Assembly: GCA_029259895.1 (NCBI GenBank)
Contig: JAJDEG010000690.1
Location: 1 to 40,061, forward strand
Length of the DNA: 40,061 bases
Origin: Planctomycetota bacterium
GTDB taxonomy: Bacteria; Planctomycetota; Planctomycetia; Pirellulales; PLA5
Reading direction: 5' to 3'
Below the pieces are notes generated by a model. It worked only from the letters and a program-made list of their open reading frames with translations. It had not been told where the DNA came from and did no database searches. Positions 15,800-26,900 of this stretch are shown here, piece after piece (positions within the stretch are counted from its first letter, which is position 1; the number at the start of each line of letters is the position of its first letter). Made by a program: the position numbers and the translations under genes.

Positions 15800-17287
15800 A
15801 TGTCCCGCTCGTCATCGTCCCGCGCGTCATCGTCCCGCGCGACCCGCCGCGAATTCCTCCAGCAATCGATGTTCACGGCCGCCGCCGCGTCGGCTGCGAC
15901 CGCGATCCCCAGCCGCTGCTGGGCCGAAGATCCGCAACCCAAGAACGCCGCCGAGCGACTCGGCGTGGCGGTCGTCGGCGTAAACGGCCGGGGCGGCGAT
16001 CACATCGGTGCCTTCGTGGGCCGCAAAGACACGGAAATCTTGTACGTCGTGGACGCCGACGAAAAAGTGGGCAACAACCGCGCCGACCAAATCTACAAAA
16101 AGCAGGACCGCCGACCTCACGTCGTCACCGACATGCGCAAGGCGTTCGAGGACAAAGCCATCGACATCGTTTCGACGGCCACGCCGAATCACTGGCACGC
16201 GCTCACCGCCATCTGGGCGCTGCAAGCCGGCAAAGACGTATACGTCGAAAAGCCGGTCAGTCACAACGTCAGCGAAGGTCGCCGCATCGTTCAAGTCGCG
16301 CGTAAGAATGGCCGCATCTGCCAGACCGGAACGCAATCGCGTTCGAACTCCGGGATGCGCGAGATGATGGACTACCTGCATGCCGGCAAGATCGGCGATG
16401 TGAAGGTTGCACGCGGTCTATGTTACAAACGTCGCGGATCGATCGGCGCACGGGGCGACTATGCGATTCCGAAGGAAGTCGACTACGACCTATGGAGCGG
16501 CCCCGCGCCAATCCTGCCGCTCACCCGCCCTAAGTTCCATTACGACTGGCACTGGCAATGGCCCTACGGCAACGGCGACCTCGGCAACCAGGGCATCCAC
16601 CAAATGGACCTGGCGCGTTGGGGACTCGGAGTCGACAAGCTATCCAAGAGCGTCTTTAGCTACGGCGGGCGTTTTTCGTATGAGGACGCTGGCGATACCG
16701 CGAACACGCAGGTCGTCGTACACGACTACGGCGATAAGGCCCTGGTGTTCGAGGTTCGCGGACTGACGACCAAGCCGTATCGCGGTGCCGGCGTAGGCGT
16801 CGTGTTCGAGGGCTCCGAAGGCTTGCTCGTCGTTACGAGCTACGATTCCGGCGTCGCCTACGACAAGGACGGCAAGGAAGTAAAGAAATTCCGCGGCGGT
16901 GGCGATCATTACGCCAATTTCGTCAATGCGGTCCGCAGCCGTAAGCACGAAGACCTCCACGCCGACATCGAGGACGGCCACCTGTCGAGTGCCCTGTGCC
17001 ACTTGGGCAATATCTCGTATCGCCTCGGCAGCCAAATGACGGCCGACGACATCAAGGCCAAGCTCCGCGACACCGACAGCGCCGATGACCTTGTCGAAAC
17101 TTTCGGGCGGTTCGATCTGCACCTTGCCGACAACAAGGTGCTGCTGTCGAAGACGCCGGTCCAAATGGGGGCGTCGCTGGCTATCGATCAGGCGACGGAG
17201 ACGTTCGTGGATCATGCCGAAGCCGACAAGATGCTCACCCGCGAGTATCGTGCACCGTACGTCGTGCCGGCGGCCGACCAGATTTAG
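15800..17287 (+). CDS. Tat-exported Gfo/Idh/MocA family oxidoreductase
   Basis: A 495-residue NAD(P)-dependent sugar or polyol dehydrogenase-like protein. The ATG at 15800 has TAGGAG 8 bases ahead. The N-terminus is Ser/Arg-rich (SRSSSSRASSSRATRREF), followed by a Tat motif TRREFL and a hydrophobic Ala-rich stretch. The Rossmann part starts RLGVAVVGVNGRGGDHIGAF, with TPNHWHALTAIWAL and the family signature VEKPVSHNVSEGRRI. The C-terminal part has the planctomycetal WHWQWPYGNGDLGNQGIHQMDLARWG segment. Its substrate is unknown; secreted members are common in planctomycetes and are thought to act on envelope or algal glycans. Three 15-bp repeats build the n-region of the signal. It starts after the upstream terminator, so it probably has its own promoter. 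Confidence 0.93.
   Translation: MSRSSSSRASSSRATRREFLQQSMFTAAAASAATAIPSRCWAEDPQPKNAAERLGVAVVGVNGRGGDHIGAFVGRKDTEILYVVDADEKVGNNRADQIYKKQDRRPHVVTDMRKAFEDKAIDIVSTATPNHWHALTAIWALQAGKDVYVEKPVSHNVSEGRRIVQVARKNGRICQTGTQSRSNSGMREMMDYLHAGKIGDVKVARGLCYKRRGSIGARGDYAIPKEVDYDLWSGPAPILPLTRPKFHYDWHWQWPYGNGDLGNQGIHQMDLARWGLGVDKLSKSVFSYGGRFSYEDAGDTANTQVVVHDYGDKALVFEVRGLTTKPYRGAGVGVVFEGSEGLLVVTSYDSGVAYDKDGKEVKKFRGGGDHYANFVNAVRSRKHEDLHADIEDGHLSSALCHLGNISYRLGSQMTADDIKAKLRDTDSADDLVETFGRFDLHLADNKVLLSKTPVQMGASLAIDQATETFVDHAEADKMLTREYRAPYVVPAADQI
15803..15847. repeat. 15-bp tandem repeats in a Tat signal n-region
   Basis: tcccgctcgtcatcg and tcccgcgcgtcatcg differ at one base; a third, diverged unit tcccgcgcgacccgc follows. 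They encode SRSSS, SRASS and SRATR just before the Tat motif. Confidence 0.88.
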
Positions 17288-17900
17288 AACAACGAAATGT
17301 AAGCCGATGCGGCGCAATCAATTTGCCCGCTCGGCGACGAAACCGGAACGGAAATAGCGAGGTATCTAGCGCAGCGGGCAGTTGCGTGGCGCTGTCGGTG
17401 CGCAGCGGTGTCGAGGCCGATGCGCAACAGTGTCGATGCCGATGCGACGACGACGAATTCCTTGTCGCGCGCGATGGACCGAAATTGCTGACTTTCGGCG
17501 AACTTTGGTTGTCGATGCGGCGTCGAATGACCGCGACACCAAGAGATTCACCGACCGCACCTCCAAGAACGAACACCATTGCACGAATACGCCCACGAGC
17601 GTCCCACGCCGGCTGAGCCGAGTGTTACAGGGTCGTTACGTGGGCGGTCTGGGCGGCCGATTAGCCTGAAGCTTGCCGTGCTGCGCCGCCATCGTCGGAC
17701 GAATTCGCTTTTCGCGGCGAAAGTTCGTCGTTCGTTGAACAACCGAAGGAAAGTGTCTCACGTACATACATAAATCTCGTTAGCGTTCGGTTTGCGCCAC
17801 GGCCGCTGGAGCCGAAATCCGTCACTGCCGACCCGAATCGCCCGCGCGACCGCCGCTTCGCCGCTCCCTCTGCTTACGACGCTCACCAAGGAATCCCGCA
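17288..17900. other. Intergenic region upstream of the giant gene
   Basis: A 613-bp stretch without a recognisable gene. It contains a 22-bp-period imperfect duplication (17408-17446) and a potential structured segment: CGCCCACG (17590-17597) pairs with CGTGGGCG (17639-17646), enclosing a small inner hairpin CGGCTGAGCCG. No clear promoter or terminator could be assigned. Confidence 0.45.
17408..17446. repeat. 17-bp direct repeat with 22-bp period
   Basis: gtgtcgaggccgatgcg (17408-17424) recurs as gtgtcgatgccgatgcg (17430-17446), one mismatch, separated by caaca. Non-coding. Confidence 0.85.
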
Positions 17901-20900
17901 ATGCGCAGACTCGCCGGTCGTCCCCGACGGCCCATCCGAACGTCGAAGGCCCGTCGGCCTCGTCCGCGATTGGGATTGGAAACTCTAGAAGGCCGGCAGA
18001 TGCTCGCGGCCGATGTCGTGGTCAGTGAGATCATGTACAACCCATCGTCGAGAAACCCGCTCGACGAGTTTATCGAGCTACACAACCGCGGCGACGAAGC
18101 GGCCGATTTGAATGCCTGGCAAGTGAGCGACGGCGTCGCATTTACATTCGGCGCGACGTCTCTCGCCGCCGGCGATTACTTGGTCGTGGCGGCCGATTTG
18201 GCGAAATTTCAGGCGAATTATCCGGGCGTCACGAACGTCGTCGGCGGCTGGACCGGCGAGTTGAGCAACACCGGCGAGCGGGTCGAGATTTCCGACGCCC
18301 TCGGTGCGACCATCGACCGCGTGACGTACGCCGACGAGGGCGATTGGGCGCTGCGCCTGCGCGGTCCCGTGGATCGCAATCATCAAGGCTGGGTCTGGTT
18401 TGCCGACCACGATGGGCTGGGCAAGTCCATCGAAGTCGTCAATTTACTGCAAGGAAACAACAACGGCCAAAACTGGTTGCCCAGCGTTTCCGCCGGCGGC
18501 ACGCCCGGTGCTGCGAATTCCGTCGCAGCGACCGACATTGCGCCGATCATTTCCGACGCGATCCACACGCCGGCGATTCCGCGCTCGACGGACGCGGTGA
18601 CGATTCGCGCCGAGATCGACGACGAATTGGCGAGCGGCGCGACGGCCGAAGTGTTCTGGCGCGTCGACGGCGACGTTTCGTTTACGGCGACGGCGATGGT
18701 CGACGACGGAACGAGCGGCGACTTGACCGCAGGCGACGGCGTATTCGCCGCTACGTTGCCGGCCCAACCGCACGGAACCGTCGTTGAGTTCTATCTACGT
18801 GCCGCCGACGCCGCGAGCAACGTACGCACGTGGCCTGGGCCGACCGACACGTCCGGCACGCAAGGCGCGAATCTTTTGTATCAAGTCGACAACGGTTTCT
18901 TCGCCGGCGAGGAGCCAATCTATCGGCTGATTATGACCGAAGCCGAGCGGTTCGAGCTGGAGTCGATGGGCAACGATGGCTTCGAGAGAAGCAGCAACGC
19001 GCAGATGAACGCCACATTTATTTCGATGATCGGCGACGACGTTGAGGTTCGCTACAACGTCGGTCAACGGCTGCGTGGGGCGTCGAGCCGTGGTTTCAAC
19101 GTAAAGAGCTATCGCCTGAACATTCCCAGCGATCGCGACTGGCAGGGCGTTACCGCGATCAACTTAAACGCCCGCAGCGTCTATTCGCAGGTCGCCGGCA
19201 GCGCAATCTTCGCCGCGGCCGGTTTGCCGGCGGCGGAAGCGACGCTGGCCCAGGTCCGCGTCAACGGGTCGGACCTGTCGTCGGGCGGCGGCTACGCCCA
19301 TCTGGAGGTCACCAACGGCGACTTCGTCGGAAACCACTTCGGCGACGACTCGGACGGCAATCTCTACAACAAGCGCCGGCCCGACAACAAGTGGGCGTTT
19401 CGCAATGGCAACGTGCAGCAGTATCTCAACGACGGCTGGGACAAGGACACCAACAGCAGCATCAACGACTGGACCGATCTCGACGACTTCCTCAACGTCA
19501 TTAATAACGCGCCCGAGTTCACCTACGTCGAGACGATCTCGCCGCACGTCAATATCGACCAGTGGCTGCGCTGGTTCGCCACGATGACACTGATGGACAG
19601 CAACGAAACCAACCCCAGCATCGGCACGGACGACGACTACGCCATGTATCGGGGCATTGACGATCCGCGTTTCGTGCTGATTCCGCACGACCTGGATTCG
19701 GTACTCGGCAATCAAGGCAGCAGCACAACGGCCGACTTGTTCCGCATGTTGACGGACGCGGGCGGGCTGCCGCAGCTCGTCGACTTCTTTAGCCACCCGG
19801 ACATTGCGTGGCGGTATTACGCGCAGTTGCGCGAACTGGCAACGACGGTGTTCAGCAGCGAGCGATTCGACCCACTGCTGCAGAATCTGCTGGGCGGCAA
19901 GGCACCGCAAGCGACGATCGATGCGATGCAGCAGTTCATGGCGGCGCGGATTCCGTTCGTCTTGTCGCAGATTCCTTCGGAGGTCACGATTTCGTCGGCG
20001 TTGCCTAATTCAAACGGCTTTCTTCGGACGACGTCGGCGACGACCACGCTGACTGGATTCGCGCCGGTGGAGGGCACGAAGCAAGTTCTCGTTGGTGGAA
20101 CCGCAGTCAGCTACAACCCGCGCACGGGAGCTTGGACGAGTGGGCTTCCGCAGCTTGCGTCGGAGAACATTCTGCCGGCGCTGTCGACGTGGAAGTACAA
20201 CGACCAAGGGATCGACCTGGGTACTGCGTGGCGCGAATCCGCGTTCAACGACGCCGCCTGGCCGTCCGGTCCGGGACAACTCGGCTTCGGCGACGGCGAC
20301 GAGGGTACGACGATCAATTGCGGTGCCTCTGCGCCGGCGTGCGATTCCGGCAACATCCTCACCTATTATTTCCGCCACACGATCAACTTGCCCGAACCGT
20401 CGCGCTACACGGGACTCGTTTTCCGCGTGTTGCGGGACGACGGCGTGGCGATCTATCTCAACGGCGTGGAGGTCGTCCGGGACAACCTCGCACCGGGAGC
20501 GACGTTCTCCGACTCGGCGGAAACCTTTGTCAACGGCGCGGCCGAGAACCAGTACTTTGAATTCTTCGTGCCGTCGACGTCATTAGTTGCCGGCGCAAAT
20601 GTACTTGCCGCCGAGGTCCATCAAAACGGCCCGAATAGTTCCGACATCTCGTTCGACCTGGCGGTCGAAGGTCTTCTGACGGACGTCACGCCCGCGACGT
20701 TCATCACGGCCGGTAGCGCCTGGAAGTACCTGGACAACGGCGTCGACCAGGGGACGGCTTGGAGACAGCCGACATTCAACGACGCGGCGTGGCTTACGGG
20801 CAACGCGCAGCTCGGCTACGGCGATGGCGACGAAACGACGGTCATCAATTGTGGTCCCAGCCAAAACTGTCGCAGCAACAATATCCCGACTTATTACTTT

Positions 20901-23900
20901 CGCAAGACGTTTGAAGTTGCCAACGCGGCGCAGGTCGCCACGTTGCGACTGCGGCTGTTGCGCGACGACGGCGCGGCCGTGTACATCAACGGCGTCGAGG
21001 TCGCCCGCGACAATCTGCCCACGAATGCGACTTTTGATACGTTTGCGCCGAGCACGATCGGTGGCGGCGGTGAAAGCACGTTCTTCGAGTTCGATCTCAA
21101 CTCGGCGTCATTGGTCAGCGGCACGAACACGATTGCCGTGGAAATCCATCAGCAAAGCGCCACGAGCAGCGACGTTAGTTTCGATCTCGAGCTGGTCGGC
21201 ACGGTGTCACCCACTAGCATCGACGAAAACGTTCCGTTGTTGCCGGGCATCAACCGCGTGCTGGTGCAAGCGCTCGGCGACAACGGCGTGGAAGTAGACC
21301 GGCGGACGATTGATATTTGGTACGACGATGCGACCGCGCCCGTGTACAGCGGCACGATTTCGGCGAACACGACGTGGACGGCTCAAAACGGCCCGCACCG
21401 CGTGTCCGGCGAGTTGGTCGTGGCGGCGGGGGCGACCTTGACGGTCGAGGCAGGGGCCACCGTGTTTTTCAATCCGGGCTCCTCGCTTACCGTCCACGGA
21501 CGGTTGGAGGCCGTGGGCACGGACACACGTCGCATTCGCTTGGGCGGATTGCCGACGGCGGCTGGGAATTGGAGCGGTATGCTCTTCGACGGCCCAACGG
21601 CCTTAAACCGGCTTTCGTTCGTCGACATCGACGGCGCCGCCAACGGCGATTCGATTGTCGTCGCCGGCTCGTCGCTCGAAGTCGCCAACGCGACGTTTGG
21701 ACCGACGAACTTTTCCGTAATCGCGTTCGAGGATAGTTCGATTCTCGTGCGAGACAGCGTATTTCCCAATGTCGGTGCGCAAGTCCAAATCAGTGGCGAA
21801 GGGCTTCCGACCGGCAAGCGCGTGTCGATCGAGGGAAACACGTTTCCCTCGCGTATCACGCAAAGTCCAACGATCGAGTTCCGCTCCGCTCAGCGGCCGG
21901 GACCAGTCTTTCAGGTGCGCGATAATGTTTTCGAGGGAGGACCGCTCAGTCCCGCCGCGCTCGTGCTGGCCGGAGCCGATGCCTACGTTGAAGGAAACTA
22001 CTTTCGTGGATTCCGCATTAACGGGGCTGCGGCGATCATTGCCCGCGGCGACGGAGGACTTGCGACGCATTTGACGCTGGGCCGCAATACGATTTCGGGC
22101 AACAGCATCGGCGTCGTGCTGCTCGATGGATCGCGGTTAGTGAGTCAGAGCAACACGTTTGCGGATAATACAAGCGCGGCGATCTCATTCGGCGACGTAG
22201 CCTCGCAGACTCCGGGAGCGGCCGCGACACTCAGCGGCGATATTGCCTGGGGCAACGGGCAAACGATATCCGGAGCGGTGGTGAACGACCCCACGCACGG
22301 CACGACGGAGATCGCCGTCGACTTTTCTCTCGTCCCAGCGGACGCGGCCGCCTTGGGCACGGGCAACATCACGGCCGATCCTCGTTTCGCCGACACGTCA
22401 ACCTACGCGCTGCGATCGAGTTCGCCAGCCATCGGCGCCGGGCCGCAAGGTCAGAACATCGGCGCGAGCGCGCCGAAGGGGGCCGTCGTCGGCAACGAAC
22501 CGCAGGGGATCACGACCAGTAACGGCGCGACGTTGACGGTAGGCGGTGCCGGCGTCGTGAGTTACTTTTCGCGGATCGACAATGGCTCGCTGCGTTCGGA
22601 AGTGCCGGTGAGTCAGCCCTTCGTGTTAAGCGGCCTGTCCGACGGTCCGCACTCCGTCCAAATTATCCCGCGCGATGCGGCTGGCGTTTTGCAGGGTTTT
22701 TCCACACCGGCGAATTCCGACACCTGGATCGTCGACTCGACGCTTTCGCGCGTGCAGATCAGCGAAGTGCTGGCGATCAATCGAGCAACGACAACGGTAG
22801 CGGGATTCACGCCGGACTTCATCGAACTGCACAATGACGGTGTGGCGGCGATCGATCTGTCGGGCATGTTCCTCAGCGACGATCCGGGCATACCGACGAA
22901 GTACATTTTTGCCGAGGGGACGACGATTGCGGTGGGAGAGTATCTCGTGCTGTACGCCGACGTTGCCGGCGCGTTGAGTTCGGCGGAGATTCAGTTGCCG
23001 TTCGCGCTCGACGGAGCGGGGGACGGCGTTTATTTGTACGCGCCCGATTTGACGATTGTCGACCAGGTCACATTCGGCATGCAAATTGCCGACTTGTCGG
23101 TCGCGCGGATGGCCGGCGGAGAATGGTCGCTCGCTCAGCCGACGCCCGGTGCGGGATACGCGCGGGCGGCGACGGGCGATGCTTCGCTCGTCGTCATCAA
23201 CGAGTGGTTGGCGACGGCAGACCGATTGCTGGGCGACGATTTCGTGGAGTTATATAACCGGGACTCGCTGCCCGTGTCGCTCGGCGGACTTGCGATCACC
23301 GACAATTTTTATGCGGCACCGCGGAAGCATGAGTTCGCTCCGCTGAGTTTCATTCCGGCCGGCGGGTACGGTGTGTTTACGGCCGACGGAAATGCGTCGG
23401 CGCGCGCCGATCATTTGAGCTTTCGCCTTTCGGCTTGGCGCGAAGCGTTGATGCTCGTCGATGAGGGCAATCGTCCGATCGACGTTGTGTTATTCGGTCC
23501 TCAAAGCACGGACGTATCGCAAGGCCGCAGCCCGGACGCCGGATCGACATACCGCTTATTTACGGCTCCGAGTCCTGGTCTGGCAAACGCCGACGTGCCC
23601 GTATTGTCGCAGCCGATCCTCGCCGTCGATAGCATTTGGCGGTACGAAGACACGGGAACGAACTTGGGGACGGAGTGGCGCGAGGCCGGCTACAACGACA
23701 CGTTTTGGGCCACCGGCGCGGGCATCTTGTTCGTCGAGAATGCCGATTTGCCGGGCCCGAAGAACACGCCGCTCAATCTGGGCAGCACGACATTCTACTA
23801 TCGCACAGAATTCGACGCCGACGCGATTTCCGACGGCGTCGATCTGTTGCAATTGTCGCTACTCGTTGACGACGGAGCGGTCGTGTATCTCAACGGCCAG

Positions 23901-26900
23901 GAGATCGTGCGGTTGGGGATGCCCGGCGGAACGATTACGCACAATACGTTTGCGTCGCGACACGTCGGTGCCGCGGCGTTCGAGGGACCGTTCGCAATCC
24001 CACGCGCGAGCCTGTTGCCGGGCACCAATGTGCTAGCCGTTGAAGTCCACCAGGACGACGGTTCCAGCAGCGACACCGTGTTTGCCGCGACGCTCGACGC
24101 CGTGCTTCCGCCGAGCGATGCACGAACGACGAACACTTTCGGTCTGTTGGACCATTTGCGGATCACGGAGATGCTCTTCAACGGAAGCGCCGGCGAGACG
24201 ACGGAATTCGTCGAGCTGATCAACACGGGCGACGCGGCGCTCGACTTGACCGGCGTGCGGTTTACGCGGGGCATCGACTTCACGTTTGGCGCGGTGATGC
24301 TCGCGCCCGGCGAGCGGATCGTTCTGGCCCAGGATGTGGCTACGTTCGAAGCCTTGTACGGCACGGGCATTAACGTCGTCGGGAATTACGGCGGTTCGCT
24401 CGCCAACGGCGGCGAGGAGATCAAGCTGACGTTGCCCACGCCGCTGACCGGCGCGATCGAACAATTCATTTACGACGACGGTTGGTATCCGTTGTCCGAC
24501 GGCGGCGGCTATTCGCTGGTGGTTCGCGACGTCGGCAGCAGCGCTTCGCTCGACAATCCGGCGTCGTGGCGGGCGAGCTACTTTCTCGGCGGAACGCCGG
24601 GAACGGGCGATGGCGGACAGATCGTGGTCAACGAAGTGTTGGCGAACTCGGGCGCGCCTGGCGGCGATTGGGTCGAGGTCCACAACACGACGAACCGCGA
24701 ACTCGACATCGGCGGTTGGCTGCTCACCGACGACCTGGCGACGCCGCAGAAGTACGCGATTCCGGCGGGAACGATCGTGCCGGCCGGTGACTATCGTGTG
24801 TTTACCGAGGAGACGGGCTTCGGGTCGGGCGATGCGGCCGATCCGTTTTCGCTCGCCGCGCCGGGCGGGGAAGTGCATTTGATTGGCGTCGACGCTATCG
24901 GAAACCTCACGGGGTACGTCGACACGTTAGCCTTCGGCGCAAGCGAAGCGGGCGTAACCATTGGGCGATATACGCGAAGCGACGGAAACGTCGACGTCGT
25001 GCGACTCGCCTCGGCGACGCAGGGAACCGCAAACGCATTGCCGGCGATTGGGCCGATTCTCGTTTCCGAAGTGATGTACCGACCGGCTGCCGGCGGCGAC
25101 GAGTTCATCGAGCTTTACAATCCGACGGCGGCCACAGTCTCACTGTACGACGAACTGGGCGGGACGCCGGCGGCGTGGCAGTTGGCCGGGGCGGTCGACT
25201 TCGAGTTTCCGGCTGGCGCGGCGATTGCCGCGGGCGAAAGAGTGTTGATCGTCGGGATCGATCCGGCCGCGTACCGGACCGCTCATCAGATTCCGGCGGG
25301 CGTAGCTATCTTCGGCCCTTACACCGGCGACCTCGCCGATGGCGGCGACAATCTGCAATTGCTCGCTCCCGACGCCGTCGATCCGACGCTGTTGCTGCTC
25401 GTCGATCGCGTAGCTTACGACAATGCCGCGCCCTGGCCGCGATTGGCCGATGGTCGCGGTTCGGCGCTTATTCGCAACGGCGAGACGAGTTATGGCAACG
25501 AAGCGGCGTCGTGGCTGGCGAGCAACCTGGGCGGTACACCGGGAACGGCCAACCGGGAAGTCGATCGGACGCCGCCCACGGCACCGAGCGATCTTGCGGC
25601 GACGGTGATCGACGCTACGCAGAATGATCTGACTTGGACCGCCGCGAGCGACGGCGAGTCGGGTATCGCCCTATACCGCATCTTCCGTAACGGTGCGGTC
25701 ATCGGCACGTCGACGACAACCGATTTTTCGGATCAAGAAGCCGTGGCTGGCCAGACTTACGTTTACGAGGTGGCAGCGGTCAACGGCGATTCGCTCGTTG
25801 GCCCGCGTAGCGTTTCGGCGACGGTCAGCACGCTCGGCATCACGGTCGCCGGCAATCTGGACGATTCGCGCGTCGTGGTGATCTTTAGCGAGACAGTGAC
25901 TGCCGCGTCGGCCGAAATCGTCGGCAGTTATGCGATCGGCGGATTGACGGTTTCTTCGGCCACGCTGGCGGCCGACGGTCGCACAGTGACGCTCGTCACG
26001 TCCGCGGTTACCGGCGGGCGGAACTACACGCTTACCGTCAATGGCATCGTCGGCACCGCAGGGAGTGTGCTTCCGTCGGGCGTGTCGACGTCGTTCCGCG
26101 GCGGTTCGGCTGGGTTTACCGTGCGCGACGTGCAGTCGGCGTCGGCGAATTCGCCCTCGAATCTCACGCAGGCCGAGGAATTGCTGGCGCTGCCGCCCAA
26201 CAGTTCGCAGATCGTCAGCGAAACAACAGTGATTTTGCCGGCGATCGATCTCCGCGATCCGGATACCGGGCTTGGCGGCCGCTTTCCGCTCAATCAACCG
26301 TTTCCCAACGGCGTCGCTGGAGTGAACGACGATCGTTTCGCCGTCCACGTTACGGGCACGCTCTTCATACCGCTAAACTTGGCTGGCACGTGGACCTTTG
26401 GCACGCGCAACGACGACGGCCTGCGGTTGCGGATCGGCGGCGAAGACGTGATCGTCGATCCCAGTGGGCACGGGCCGGCGGATCGGTTTGGGACGGTCGA
26501 CTTGGAAGTCGGATTCCATACGGTCGAGATCAACTATTGGGACGGGACGCAAGGTTCGTTGCTCGAATTCTTCGCGGCGCCCGGTTCTTTTACGGACTTC
26601 GACGCAACGTCGGCCTGGCGTCTGGTCGGCGATACGGCCAACGGTGGATTGTCGGTTACGACGTTGCCGTTGCCGACAGCCGAGGTCGAGTGGCAGCGGG
26701 TCGGTCCGCTGGGGTCGGGCATCTTTGAGTTTTCGTCGTCCGGTTCGGTGTCGGGTCCAGGTTCGTTCACCGAATTCGACGTGCAGCTTTTGGCCGGCCA
26801 AACGCTGTCGGTGGCGATTGCGCCGGCGTCGGCGTCGGCGCTGCCCGTTTTTTTGATCAATCAAGACGGTCTGCCGGTGGTGGCGGCGATCGGGCAAATG

